The notes under the pieces are model-generated. The model had not been told where the DNA came from. It worked only from the letters and a program-made list of their open reading frames with translations, and did not search any database. DNA of 64,000 nt from Eremophila alpestris peregrina (taxonomy: Eukaryota; Chordata; Aves; Passeriformes; Alaudidae): NCBI GenBank assembly GCA_009792885.1, contig WMCF01000055.1, forward strand, positions 2,866,255-2,930,254. The letters are read 5' to 3'. The position numbers and the translations under genes are program-made. The number at the start of each line of letters is the position of its first letter. Within the stretch, counting starts at the first letter, position 1. Of this stretch, positions 48,738 through 60,874 are shown in pieces.

Positions 48738-51109
48738 TCAGTAGATCTTTAAACCACGTAGGGATATGTTTGGCTGATGTAAGTAGCAGGACTGGAGTCT
48801 GACTGGGCAAAAAATGTTAAATAAAAAAGCCCTTTATCCAGACTTTGCAGATGGAAAGCCACAGACATGTGACATTAAGAGAATATTAAAAAATATTACC
48901 CTTTTTCCTTTAGACTGTGAGCAACTGTTTAACCCCATCCCTGTTCAATTCTCTTCACACTGATCATTAAAATGGTCCAGTTAAACTTCATGACAAGGAA
49001 TGTATGTAAAGTTGTCCAGTTATGATAAGCACAGTTTGCTCAAGGTTATATGATATTATTTTTAAAAGGTGGCATTTTAAGATTCTAGGTAAAATATAGT
49101 CCCTTAAGCATCTGCTCCCCTTTTTTAAAATGGCATTTTCATCCATAGATACTTGGGAACTACTTGACCTAGACTTTCCCATTCTAGGACTAAGGCAGGA
49201 AAAGTAGAATTCAAAAGACAGGTTGTGTCTTTTAATTATAACCATGCATGTGATTGTTTACACGTAAATTCATACACACACACATTTCCTGTGCATATTT
49301 ATGGTCCTCCAACTCTCCAGTCAAAGTGTATTCAAGCCTCTTGCTTCAATTTTCAGATCATTTTGGTATTGTGAAAAGTTGTGTGGGTCTAGGCAGAAGT
49401 GAAAATGTCCATTGTAAAGTCAAATGAGGATGATCTCAGTATCCACTGCTGTGCAAATGTCTAACTAAGGTTCTGCAGGCTACCACTTGCATCCACATAT
49501 TTGCATTCCTTCCTGAGAATACAGTGGCTGACCATCTCCTGGAACTTTTCTACTGAGAGACTCCACATACCTCTAGTATCATCCCAGAACATGGATGGGC
49601 CTGCAATGCACTACAGATGCTGAACTTTCATACTGTTAACATGGAGCCCTGTCATGCAAAAGAGTAAGAGAAAGACTAAGAGATCACCAGGACAGTGTGT
49701 AAGACACAGATACCTTCTCATCGTTGCTGTGATTGTGAGAGTAAACCTATCCTGAAGTCTTATGAATCTACAGGGATTCCTTATCCTAGATGGATCTATA
49801 AAGCTTTTAAGTGCAAGGACTAGGACACAGCAGTTAGACAGCCAAATAGAAACCTCCTCCATGCTCACTCCTATTGGATTCCCTGGAAAGAACCAATAGT
49901 GCTTCATGTAATCATTGCAGATTTTAACTCAGCTTTATTTGGAGTTTCATGATGGCTGAACTTATTCACTCATCATTAAGGAAAAAATATTACAACTGCT
50001 GGGAGATTCAAAACTGTTTGCTGGAGTTGCAATTCTCTGAAAATCTATTAAACACCATCAACCACCTATTCCATGTAAATGAATACTTGTTCTTCAGGAT
50101 ATTCTTTATATACTTGTATTCTTGAGGACTGTTCTAATAAATTCGAACGTAACAGAACAGACTCAAAGTCTCAATCAGAGAAGCTTATTAACTATGCTGA
50201 AATAAAGGATGCAGTCACAACTCAACAATGAGTACAGATACAATGAGTAGTAGGCTGCTAAAAGCCTTATGAACAAGTTCTTCCCAATACTTTCTTACTG
50301 ATAAGAGGATGAGGAAGGACTCAGAAAAACTTATATTTGGTGATACCCAGGATGACTTAATATTATGAGTCTAACAGGAACTGCTGAAGTCTAGCACAAA
50401 AGCTCTTCCTTGTGCTACATCCTCCTATACTTGAGCAAAACTTGCAGCCCCATTTTGAGTTCATTTTTAATATTTAAATTTAAGATTGCAGTGCGTGCAG
50501 GTGTTTCACAGAATAAAAATCCCCCTAGTTAATATCCTGATCAGGTTCTGAAGATGAGATTTTCTATGCCAAGCTACTCATTTTGTCTTGTTTTGCATTC
50601 AGCATATCCATAAATGAATAAAATACAGTCATAATACTACTATTTACTAATACTAAATATCACACAAACTAGAGTTTTCCTTATCAGGAAAATAGTGGCC
50701 TCAGCACTTGAAACTCCACAAGATAAGAACTTAATATTGTATTTTGCTATTTATGTTTCAAGTCCTCAGTTTCATGATGACTCATGTACTGGCCTGAGCT
50801 CTGAATCAATGTCATCAAATGCAAAAGCACCTTCAAAAGCACAGACGTGGGAGTGACAGATGGTGAATAAACCTTTATTTTCTTGGCACTCTCCTGGCGT
50901 TAAACCAGATGGAGTCATTTGCAAATAGTGGATGCTAAATCCTTGGAAGGGCAGGCATTCTCATCACTTCTATGTTGCTCAGAATCTGCAGGTGTGCCAG
51001 AATTCCAAACACATCTTTTGGGTTTACATTTCTGCTTGCAACACCGTATCTAACAGTTCCATATAGAATCCTTACTGTTACCTTTGCCTTCCAATACAGC
51101 CCACTAGTG
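48738..51109. other. Unassigned AT-rich sequence
   Basis: No gene or known repeat recognised apart from a short (CA)n near 49273-49284. Confidence 0.5.
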
Positions 51110-51332
51110 CCAAGTACGCTTTCCAGGGCAGCTCCTGCAGGACAGTCATGGAGTGGAGCTGATTACCAGGAGAGGCTGTGCACTCCTCATCCTGGGGGTT
51201 TTGACAGCCCAACAGGATAAAACCCTCAGGAACCTGGTCTGACCTCAGAGATGATTCTGCAGCTCAGAGCAGGATGGAGCAGTACCCTCTGAGATCCCTT
51301 CCTGCCTGAAATTGCCCTGTGATCTCTGTTTC
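51110..51332 (+). mobile_element. CR1 LINE 3' end, plus strand
   Basis: GAGAGGCTGTGCACTCCTCA, then GGATAAAACCCTCAGGAACC, TGGTCTGACCTCAGAGATGA and GAGATCCCTTCCTGCCTGAA, ending CCCTGTGATCTCTG, is the sense order of a CR1 3' region with a degraded octamer tail. It is 5'-truncated. Confidence 0.85.
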
Positions 51333-51965
51333 ACACAGTGACTGTACAGGTGTGGGTGCAGGGTTTCTCTGCTCTCAGTTTGCATAAGGTTGTACCAATA
51401 AGTCTCCAAGTCCACTCTTGACTCTGTCATGGAGCCCTAACACAGCACAGCTAAACCAAACTATCAGATGCTTTTTCTGTTTATATCTCCATATTTTATC
51501 AGAACTTGGTCAGTTCCAAGTCTGCTTTATGAATAAATATTGCAGTAAGAAAGAGTACTTTAAATTGCATGCCAGGTTTTATTAGGTTCAGACCTGACAT
51601 GTTTTTTATTCTTAGTTGCCTCGTAACTTCTCCTTCATATCTTCCAGGACCTTTCCGCACAACAGTAAGAAACACAGTGCATTTCAGCATGTGAAGAACA
51701 GATAGCTGGTATCCCACTGTCATTTTACCCCAAGCTCAGTGGCACAAAACTACAGTTCTTTTATAGAACTTTATCTAGCATTTCTTGCTACACTTCTTAT
51801 TTCCAGATGAGTCTGTATCCCATTTCTTTGTATCCCATTTATCAAGGTAAATTGAGACACTTCCAAGAACAGAATTATGCATTCCCTGTTGTTTCATTTG
51901 TCCTAATTACAGCTGCCTTCCTCAAACCTACAGATAAGAGCAGTATAAGCTGTCCATGCCAATTA
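51333..51965. other. Unassigned sequence
   Basis: No gene or known repeat recognised between two plus-strand CR1 3' ends. Confidence 0.5.
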
Positions 51966-52087
51966 CAGACACCATGAGGCCTGACTTGGCAACCTGGTCC
52001 AGTGGAAGGTGTCCCTGCTCATGGCGGGGGAGCTGGAATAAGATAATTTTTAAGGTCCCTTCTCACCCAAACTGTTCTATGAGTCAC
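51966..52087 (+). mobile_element. Short CR1 LINE 3' end, plus strand
   Basis: CAACCTGGTCCAGTGGAAGG, TGTCCCTGCTCATGGC, GGGGGAGCTGGAA and TTAAGGTCCCTTCTCACCCA end in GTTCTATGAGTC. This is the last ~120 bases of a CR1 with one octamer remnant. Confidence 0.88.
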
Positions 52088-52671
52088 TAATTTAAAAAAA
52101 CCTAATCAGAAGTTAAAATAAGCAATCACAACAGACAATAATCCTCAGTGGTTTTGGATTCTCCACACAGAAATTCTTGTATCTCTTTAAACATATTTTT
52201 TAGTGATTTAGACCCAATTTCTCTGCTGGCAAAAATCAGCCTCTTGAATATACATGTTGAGTAGAGTTCTATTCTTTTGACTAGTATCAGAAATACATAG
52301 AAAGGAAATAATTCTCTCCTGTTAGGAAAGAAGCTCTCATATACCACTGTCTACCAGCTGAGTGAATCTGGGAGAAAATGTCTGAGCTGGAAAAGCACTG
52401 TCTGAATGCAACTTTGAAATTTTTGCTGTTATTCAGTAGTAGCCTGGGAATATATATGTTAGGTTTATTGCAAAATAAGATGCTTTCAAAGCTGTGTGAA
52501 TTGGAACACTGAGAAACCTTCAAAGGTTTTGGCTGTCATGTTGTAGCTGATACAAAGTATATATACTAATAACAAAAATTGGATGTGCTTATGATTTTCA
52601 GAGTAATTTTTTTCCTGGTTTTTCAACTATGAAGGAAATTTCCTGGGGTGAATTGAGGATATATTTAAGGA
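52088..52671. other. Unassigned AT-rich sequence
   Basis: No gene or known repeat recognised. Two overlapping minus-strand frames (52126-52523) have no motif. Confidence 0.5.
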
Positions 52672-53500
52672 TACCTTATCCATACAATCATCAACTCATT
52701 AAAGCTAATTTCTCTCCGATTTAGAGAGAAGGTTCACGTGGAGGACTGCATCAAAGACTTTACAGAACTCCAGATAAATGAAATGTGTAGGCATTGACAT
52801 TTGCCCTCCTCTTGTCCACGGATGGAGTCACCCTATCACAGAAGGCCACTGAGGCTGTCAGGCAGGAGCTGGGCTTGGTGAAGCTGTTCTGGCTGTCTTG
52901 CAGCACCTTTCTGTTCTCAGTGTGTCTTAGCACAGCTCCTAGGAGGGTCTGAGCCACGATCTTCCCAGGTATAGAGGTCAGATAATTCCCAGGGTCCTCC
53001 CTTCTACCCCTTTTAAAGATGGGTACCATCTTCCCTTTTCCCACTAACCTGTGACTTCCTCTGACTGCCGTGACTTTTAAATATCGCAGAGACTGGCTTG
53101 AAAACGACATTTGCCAATTCCTTCAGGACTCTAGGATGCATATCGCCAAGTTTTACGTATATTCAGGTTCCTCACATAGTCATAAACCTCATCTTATGCA
53201 AAGATCAGGTTTCTGACTATGCGAGGAACCTGAATATAGATAAAAGAAGGACTTTGCTCCCCTAGCCTCCATTTTCATCCACTTGAGAAGTATGGGAAAA
53301 GAGGTTGCTGGTGAAGACTGAGGCACAAAGTTGTTAAGTACTTTGGTCTCTTTCTCATCAATTGTTAACATTTTGCTAGCATTTTTTATCAGAGGGGTAC
53401 ACCTTCTTTGACCTTCCTTTTCTGGTTAACATACCAAAGCATGTATGGAATAAAAATACCTCCTTAGTTCATTATACTGGACTAATAGTGGCTTGTTCAT
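52672..53500 (-). pseudogene. CR1 LINE ORF2 (reverse transcriptase) remnant
   Basis: Read on the minus strand this is an internal CR1 ORF2 piece from the linker after the endonuclease into the first part of the reverse transcriptase. The frame 53110-52760 (116 codons) still shows the motifs PIFKRGRREDPGNY and SIPGKI, then QDSQNSFTKPSSCLT and DKRRANV, which are the early RT blocks of CR1. The catalytic FADD-type block is not reached. Upstream (53240-53500) CR1-like sequence continues but is more decayed. The element has no 3' end here and no intact start, so it cannot be active. A 38-bp fold-back (53158-53238) interrupts it. Confidence 0.88.
53158..53238. repeat. 38-bp inverted repeat with 5-base loop
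   Basis: The left arm 53158-53195 and right arm 53201-53238 pair at 35 of 38 positions; the loop is ATGCA. The left arm (containing TTCAGGTTCCTCACATAGTC) fits the normal CR1 sequence at this place in ORF2, whereas the right arm is an inverted copy inserted before CR1 resumes. The transcript of either strand would fold into a long hairpin. Confidence 0.95.
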
Positions 53501-56500
53501 ATATTTCCTTCTTCATTTCAAAAAATTTGTGGGTTTTTTTCCCCTTGCTCTCCAAAAAATTGTGTTGGACGGTTTTAGCATCAGCAATACTAAATGATAA
53601 CAGATTAAATCATGAGAGAATTTTTCTGTAAGTTCAACATTTCTGATGTGTACAAGTATTTATCTGAACAGTTCTTTATTATGTATGCAGATGTGTATAG
53701 AGTAAGTTTAATGTAAGAGTCAAGACTTTTAGAAAATAAATCACTAAAATCAGCTTCCTACATTCTATTTCAGCACTGGAGTAACTGTTCTTGTTATCAG
53801 ACTCCTATCTTTTGGCTTGACAGATACTGCTGAAAAAACCAATCCTTTGCAATACAGCTTTGTGTTTGCTAGTGGAATTTATGAATATCCAGAAGATAAA
53901 ATCTGAGAATGAACCATTTATCTTTGCACACTTTGGACTCAGTTTAGAAAATGTTTTTGTCTGACCTATCTATATTCTAAAAGCATTCTCCAGCAGTATT
54001 AGCTTATGTTTTAAACATGTCCATATGCCACACAGGAAACAAAAGCAAAATCTGACAACTTATTATTTCTAAGGAATATTTCATTTTCTCTTCATCTATA
54101 CTAACACTCTGAAGGAAAGAACGAAAACATGTGAGAAACTAATCACACAATGATAAAAAAAAAAAATCCATTCCAAACAGAAATTAAACATTACTTTTTA
54201 CAGTCAAGTTTTCAAGAAGACAATATCCTGTTTGAATAAAACAGACTTCTGTACCAAAAAAAAATATTAATACTTCAAATTACATATCTTTTCAGTAAAA
54301 AAAAAAAAAAATTTGGCATGATTTTATGTATTATTTGCACTGCAAATACCTTCCTTCATACCTTTTATAAAATGCAACTGAACAATCCTTCTGAGAAAAA
54401 TCACTTGTTTTTTTCTCTGACAAAGGTAGGATTTTCAGATTCTTTCTACTCCTGACAGTGGAAGTGATAATTCTTTATGCTAAAATGACATTTCTTCATT
54501 GGAAAACTCTCATTAGATCATGCAATGTTACTTCATTTTGCTAAAATAATATTTCTTCATTGTAATTTGGCACTGACATTTCAAAGCATACATTGATGAC
54601 ACTTCCAATTTACCAGTATTTCAGGTATTCTCTTAAGCTGGTTTGCGGATAAAATGATTGTCATTTTTGTCTCAGAAAAAAATCCCCACTCTGTTTAACA
54701 CTAATGAAAATGGCATTATATAAAACCAGAAATTTCTAAATCTAAGGGTTTTTTTCCCAAAAGGGAGAAAAAAGGTCAATTTTCATTGGCCTTATCTGAT
54801 TTTTTTTTAAATGTACAAATTGTATGTTTAAACAGATTAAAGGCACAACATTCGTCAGAATACAATTTCATTATTGGATAATATTGGTTATATGCTATAT
54901 GAACTAATATGCAATTGCTTATATGAGCTTTGTCATTCTCATAGATTCATAAAATTTAAGCATATTACTTATGATTTATTGTATTTTTTTACCTCCATGT
55001 TGACATTTACTTGACCATAGAAAAGTTGCACTTTCCTTCTCATTTGAGCAAGTATTGTAACTAGCTTTGGGGAACAGATGTGGGTGTCCACATATGTAGT
55101 GCTTTGTGTTTTTTATCAACCTCAGGGGTCAGAGAAATCCCTAACACTCATGAGACCGTTTAGTACACACAAGGGCAGGAGCTGCACCTATGGATGGAGC
55201 TGGATATGGCTGATCTGAGAGCTCCTGTAACAAACCAGCAGCAGCTACAAGTTTGCAAGCCAGTGAATGGCACCGTGAATTTTATGGGGTTTAGTGGAGG
55301 CCAACACAGGAAAAAACCCAGCTACTCACTCAAAATTCATAGAAAAACAATTTCTGAAATACATATCAGCTCAAAACACAGATGGCACAGTAGGACATGT
55401 GAATAATAAGTTGACAGAAATGCCATCCTTTCAATGCATTTGCAAAATGCCATCCTTTCAATGCAATCTACAAGCACCAAACACAGTGATTCCTCAACTT
55501 GGGAAAGCCATTCATTATCAAGAAAAGGGTCAGCTTGAAGGATGAAACAAGAGAGATTAAACCCCTGTAAAATCGATTAAGGATATTTATGGGAGGCAAA
55601 CAAATAGTATTAGCACTAGACATTAGTAACGACTTTTCAAAATAAAACCAAACAATGCTGCTAATGTCTAAAACATAACTTGGATACACCAGAGTCTCAG
55701 CAGGTATTGCCACTCTAAATGAAGATTGAAAAACCCAAGGAAAGTAAGAGCTTATTAACCAGTAGATGACTTGAATATCTTATTTTCGGTTTTAGAAGAG
55801 GCAAAAGTGGATGTCAAGTCTGTATTAAAAGATAAGAGATAGAACTGAGGGTAATGCTCAGGTTTAGAGACTGGAGCTGTGCAGCCCTGAACCATTGCTA
55901 AATCCTATCAGGCTGATGAGCAAATCTGACAGCTGACATCAGGAGATAAAAGTGCCTTAGTTTTAATTTTTAGTTTAGTTCTTACTCTGCCACCTCACAG
56001 AAGACCGGGTTCAGCATTGAAATCTGAGAAAGCAAGGGAAGAAATTAGTGCTGTAGTTAGAAAAAGTTATAGGAGATAAGTGAAAGCAGCTCTGAGAACC
56101 CAGTTTTTCATTTCCAGGCTTCAACAGATTCCTGATCTTGGGTAAAGTCTACCAGTAGAATTGGAATGAGTTTGAAAAGCAATATAGCATAAGAAAACTT
56201 TATTGATTAATTTTTCCAGGTCTACAACAATAAACAGATTGCCACCATCAGGAGGCTCAGAAACCTTAATTTAGGAGCAGAGGTCTCATTTCAAGCCTGG
56301 GCTTATAGTTGCTCTTCAAAACAAAGTTAAGGACACTTCATTAAATCAAGGGTGCCAAGACTTCACTTTGACAAGCCAACAGAAATCAACTACTGACAGG
56401 TGTGAAGCAATTGTATGGCACTGTGGAGCATCAGCATCTGTGGCAGCTGTGTCAAAAGGCACAGATAGAGCTTCTCTCACCGTCTTTCATATTCCCACCC

Positions 56501-57102
56501 ACTCTCCTCATCCCATGACTGTTAAATGGCCCAAAAGAACTGTACCAACTAGCTGGGCAGCCTGGGAAGATTTTCTACCATCACTACAGTTGTTCTGATT
56601 ACATTTTTGGTGATCTGGGAACAATTTTAATTAACCTTAAGTAGGACTGTTCTCATCATTGTGAAACAACTGGTCAAAATATAAAACTGCTGGGAGATGT
56701 CTCTGGGTAGGATCCTCTATTGTCTTTTTCTATTGCTTGTCATTCCAAGCATCAGAATGGACTAAGTTGGAGGCTCGATTTGCAACAAGAGATTTTTCTG
56801 TGAGTGCCATTTGACCTCTTCCCTCTTTAAGCATCCATTTGTTTGCTCTGTCAGTAATTCTTCCCTACAACAGTGAAGGGATCAGCAAGATACAGTAAGT
56901 GAGGAGACTGATAGGGTAAACTACCCTTGTTTTGACTTTTTAGGCCACAAAGACAGTCATAAATGCACAATTATAAATATACCAAAAATATTTTTGTGGG
57001 AACAGGAGTCCCATTTCCCTTCAGTAGCACTAAGATTTCATAGATCCTAAGAGCTACAAAAAATTTTATAGTGGGAAAGACTCTTGCCCACTCACTGCAG
57101 TA
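53501..57102. other. Unassigned AT-rich sequence
   Basis: No gene or confident repeat. It contains a 27-bp-period doublet at 55418-55465 (two identical 21-base segments containing ATGCCATCCTTTCAATG), a 61-bp-spaced near-repeat (54479-54504 and 54540-54565, 3 mismatches in 26) and a poly(A) run of about 15 near 54299-54313. Confidence 0.5.
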
Positions 57103-57184
57103 ACTAAAAAAAAACCAAAAAAAACCAAACAAACAAAAAAAAAAAAAAAAAAAAAACAAAAAAACACCAAACCCAAAACCACCA
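57103..57184 (+). repeat. A-rich A/C low-complexity tract
   Basis: About 80 bases of almost only A and C, including a run of more than 20 A near 57137-57158 and repeated AAAACC and CAAACCC words. It resembles the tract at 2453-2598 in composition. Confidence 0.85.
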
Positions 57185-57832
57185 ACATAAAGAAACAAAT
57201 TGTTAACCCAGAATTTGTTTTGTTGAGGAAGATTTTTATTAACAGCTTTATTAAGCATTAATATTGCTTTTTAACAATCTGAAAAAGTAATACGGTCTTT
57301 TCTGTGACCTGTTGGAATATCTTTGTGGGCACAACAAAAGCCAGATATTTAAGGTATCTAAGAAAGGCATGATAAATCCATTAGTGACTATTAAGCACAG
57401 TATCTTGAGATCTGGAATGCAATTCCTCAGGAAATTGCTAATGCCATTGAGTGCACATGTAAGGAAAGGATCATTCTGTTCTGCTTAACTCCTTTTATAT
57501 TTGTTTATAGGAAGCTGTTGAAGAGGTTAAGATGTTAGGAGAGATGAGCCTACAGGCTAAACATAGTGCTTGCTTCGTTCTTAAAGCTCAGTATGTCATC
57601 CTGAGATGGATCAAAATCATTACATTTTCTGGTACAGCTAGGATGCTGATTAAAAATGCAGGTGATGGCAAGGTATTGTGGAAATACAATTAGTAAGTGT
57701 TTGACTCTTTTACCCCTGCTAAAGAAAAGAATGATACTGAAAATTCTTAGATCCAAACAAAAACAAAAAAATAAAAAAAAAAAAAGGATATACTGACACC
57801 TACCTATTATGGAACTAAAGATACCAGTTCTA
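57185..57832. other. Unassigned AT-rich sequence
   Basis: No gene or known repeat recognised; an A-run lies near 57773. Confidence 0.5.
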
Positions 57833-58066
57833 GAGTAGGTTTAGACTGAATATTAGAAAAATATTCTTCTCTGTGAGGGTGATGAAGCACTGGGACAGGT
57901 TGCTTAGAGAAAGCTGTGGATGCCCCATCCCTGGAAGGATTTAAGGCCAGGTTGGACAGAGCTCTGAATGTCTGGTGTAGTGAAAGTTGTCCCTGCCCAT
58001 GACAGGGGAGTTGGAACTGGATCTTTAAGGTCCCTTCCAACACAAGCCATTCTATGATTCTATGAT
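57833..58066 (+). mobile_element. Well-preserved CR1 LINE 3' end with octamer tail
   Basis: TAGGTTTAGACTGAATATTA, GTGAGGGTGATGAAGCACTG, GGATGCCCCATCCCTGGAAG, TTAAGGCCAGGTTGGACAGA and AAGGTCCCTTCCAACACAAG end in ATTCTATGATTCTATGATG. This is the canonical avian CR1 3' end with two octamer units, and is among the least decayed CR1 copies in the window. It is 5'-truncated, as usual. The open frame on the opposite strand is a shadow. Confidence 0.95.
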
Positions 58067-58339
58067 GATTTTATTAGGTCTATACACTATTGCTGAAGCT
58101 TAGACTAATTTGAAATTAGAATGGATTAGGAGATATATGCCCAAAGCAGCTTTCAAGCAGAAGTTATTAGTCAAATATAAATATGATTCCTTGGAAGTTA
58201 TATTTAGGGATTATATTATACAACAAATCAATCATTAAGAAATTAGAAAATTATGGGTGATGAGCTAAAAAATTATAGGATGGTAAATGATATCAAGGGC
58301 TGGCATTTTAAAGAATAATCTTAAGCCATTCAGAGGGAT

Positions 58340-58620
58340 GTACAGAATGTATTTCACTGCTGCTTGTAAAAATGTTCAGAGGTATCAGTCTGCTCAGTTC
58401 ATCAGAACAGAAAATTTGAAAGGTGACTTGACAGCAGTATATGAGCACTTCCAAAGAGTAAAAAATATGGGCTTCTACAGGTCTCTAGCACAAAAAGGCT
58501 TAATACAACTCCATAGCTGGAAGCCAAAGACAGAAAAATTTAAAGTAACTATTAGGAAAAACCTAGCAAGAAAAGTAATTCATCTTCTACCTCTTGATGT
58601 CTTCAAATGAAAACTAGACA
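58340..58620 (+). pseudogene. Old CR1 LINE ORF2 C-terminal remnant
   Basis: The plus frame 58287-58610 contains LKGDLTAVYEHFQ followed by KTEKFKVTIRKN and VIHLLPLDVFK. These correspond to the ORF2 tail of CR1-type LINEs (a GDL-AVY block, a F-L-IRKNF block and a final LP-VFK block), in the right order but with a shortened spacing and missing middle residues. Nucleotide words such as GGTGACTTGACAGCAGTATA and AACTATTAGGAAAAACCTAG agree. The frame being open for 107 codons is probably luck after decay; the copy has no promoter or start and is not functional. It lies only ~270 bases after a much younger CR1. Confidence 0.7.
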
Positions 58621-60248
58621 TCTATCTAAAAAATACACTTTAGTCAATCACAAGCTATTCTATGCTGTCCCTGAATACACTGGTGAAAAATTTGTTTGCA
58701 GTACACACAAGATCAAAACACACACTCACTGGTCAAGCTCCGTATAATATTTTATCCACCTAGTTTCAGGAACTATGTATGTGTAACACTAAACACAGTT
58801 CTTTTGTTTCATTTTCTTTGTCATTAAATGTTTTTAAATCATACTAGCTCTTGTTCTTGGAAACATTTACAGGGACATTTCCCTCCCCCCCCCCACTCCC
58901 CATAGTGATATTGATGTTCTTTCTAAGGTTCTGCTATACCATTTCTTACTGTTAACAGCCTGAAAACTATGCATAACTGTTTTACACTTCAACTTACTTA
59001 ATTTACCTGGGACTTTTCTTTCTTTTAAATATGCATTCAGCAAATTTGTTATTCCTATTCAGGAATAAACTTGAATGCTTCTTTTTAACTGTAATAAAAG
59101 AAATTCTGGTTTTTTGTTGTTCAGTTTGATAGTTCTATTAATTTCCACCCTCAGAAAGAGTTGCAGCATGTTCAAATCACTATTATTCTTTTTCCATGAT
59201 TTTCAGTTCACCCTATAATTCTGTTTCCAATTATATGATGTGTAAAATACATACTCCACAAAACGTGTGAATATTCTCAGCTCTATTACAAACCATTCTA
59301 GCTTCTTTGATGTTTCTTTCTCAGTACCAAACGTATTATGCTCAAAAACTCCTTGGGATTGTTACAATACTATGAGTCTGAACAAGGCAACAATTTTCCC
59401 TTTTACCCACACTTCTTTTCTCAAATGTGAATGCATAAAGTTCTTGTAGACCATTCTGGTGCACAGTGCAATGTTTGGCACACTGCTGATGTGGACCATC
59501 TGAATTTCACATTTACTATTAAAAAACCTCAATCTCTTTCTTTGAAAGCTTAACACCTTTATATTGGTTGGAACTTCAATTACTTTATTGTTATTTTTTA
59601 AAAGGATCTTAAACAATACATTCATATTTCATGCTGACACCATGGAATATTAACAATAAAAGCTCAGTCACAGTTCTGATCATTCAACCACCTTTCTTCA
59701 ACTGCTTTCCAGGCAGTGTTGCTACTGCCTGCCAGTACAGCAGCATGCACATCACATACCTGGGAACTACTGAGTGAAAAGAGTTTCAGTCTCTGCCAAA
59801 CCACGAGAAAAGTCTAATTTTGACTGCATCACATCATTGTCCAAAATAGCATTACTGAACTGTTTTTTGCTCACCATGCTTTGGATATTAATAAAGGCAT
59901 CCAGGCATGCTAGAAGATTTAGAGAGCCAGTGGTAGAATTTTTGAGTATCAGACTGCATCAGCACATTAATTAAGCAACTTAAACACAAAGTTTGACTTG
60001 CTTGTTTTTGTGCTATCCACTTATTCAGGATTGGAAGAAGCCTGGTGCAATGCTTACTGAAAAAATGCCATGTAAGCTTAAGGCTGTCAAATGCTTCATC
60101 ACAAACAACAAAAATTATCAATTGCAATCACAGATTCCTGTGCCCCTACCCTGATGAAATACAGTTCATTATGAGTGGTCTTGTGAAACCAAAAAGATCA
60201 GTGGTGGAGCAAATGGAAAGAAAATCACAGTAAAAACCACAGGAATAG
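58621..60248. other. Unassigned AT-rich sequence
   Basis: No gene or known repeat. A C-run (CCCTCCCCCCCCCCACTCCC) at 58881-58900 is G-quadruplex-prone on the minus strand. Confidence 0.5.
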
Positions 60249-60333
60249 GAATCATAGAATGTGCTGAGTTGAAAGGAATCCATCAGGATCATTGAGGTCC
60301 TGGTCCTCACAGGACAGACTTGACAACTGACAA
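60249..60333 (-). mobile_element. Short CR1 LINE 3' end, minus strand
   Basis: AATCATAGAATGTGCTGAGT, GGATCATTGAGGTCCTGGTC and CACAGGACAGACTTGACAAC is the reverse complement of the last ~85 bases of a CR1; the 3' terminus is at 60249 and it is 5'-truncated very early. Confidence 0.85.
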
Positions 60334-60874
60334 ACTAACACAAGTATTTCTATGCTAATTGAGGAATTCTGTATGTGCTGTGTGAGCTTCAGTAGTAAGA
60401 AGATGGCAGCTGAGCCTGTGAGGTTTTACTCTGTATTATCAGAAGAAACTATGCCTCTCTGCAGGTGACTTGGAAGAGTTTTTGTTCCTCAGTTTCTCCA
60501 TCCACAGTCTACACAAAGCTAACCAGCTTGCTTCTCAGACACATGTCTAATGCCTAAATATTTAATACTTCTGTTACTACTGATATTGTTGCACTATGAT
60601 CCTTTTAAATGACTGAAATGTGCTGAATAAAAAGAGCAAATTGTGACTTGTAATTTGATGTAGCTCCTCCATTTGCTCTTCTAATTCACATCAATAGTGA
60701 CAAAGTTTTTCTTCAAGATTAACTTTGTGATATTTATTTACTCTGCCTTCTCATTCAAAACAAGAAATTTAAAATTTCTTTTTGCTTCAGTCACAGAAGA
60801 TAAGATTACATTACCAAGTTTAAAGGAAACAAGGTATGAGGTAGCTGTATTCATGTAAAATACACCTGAGTATC
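60334..60874. other. Unassigned AT-rich sequence
   Basis: No gene or known repeat recognised. Confidence 0.5.
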
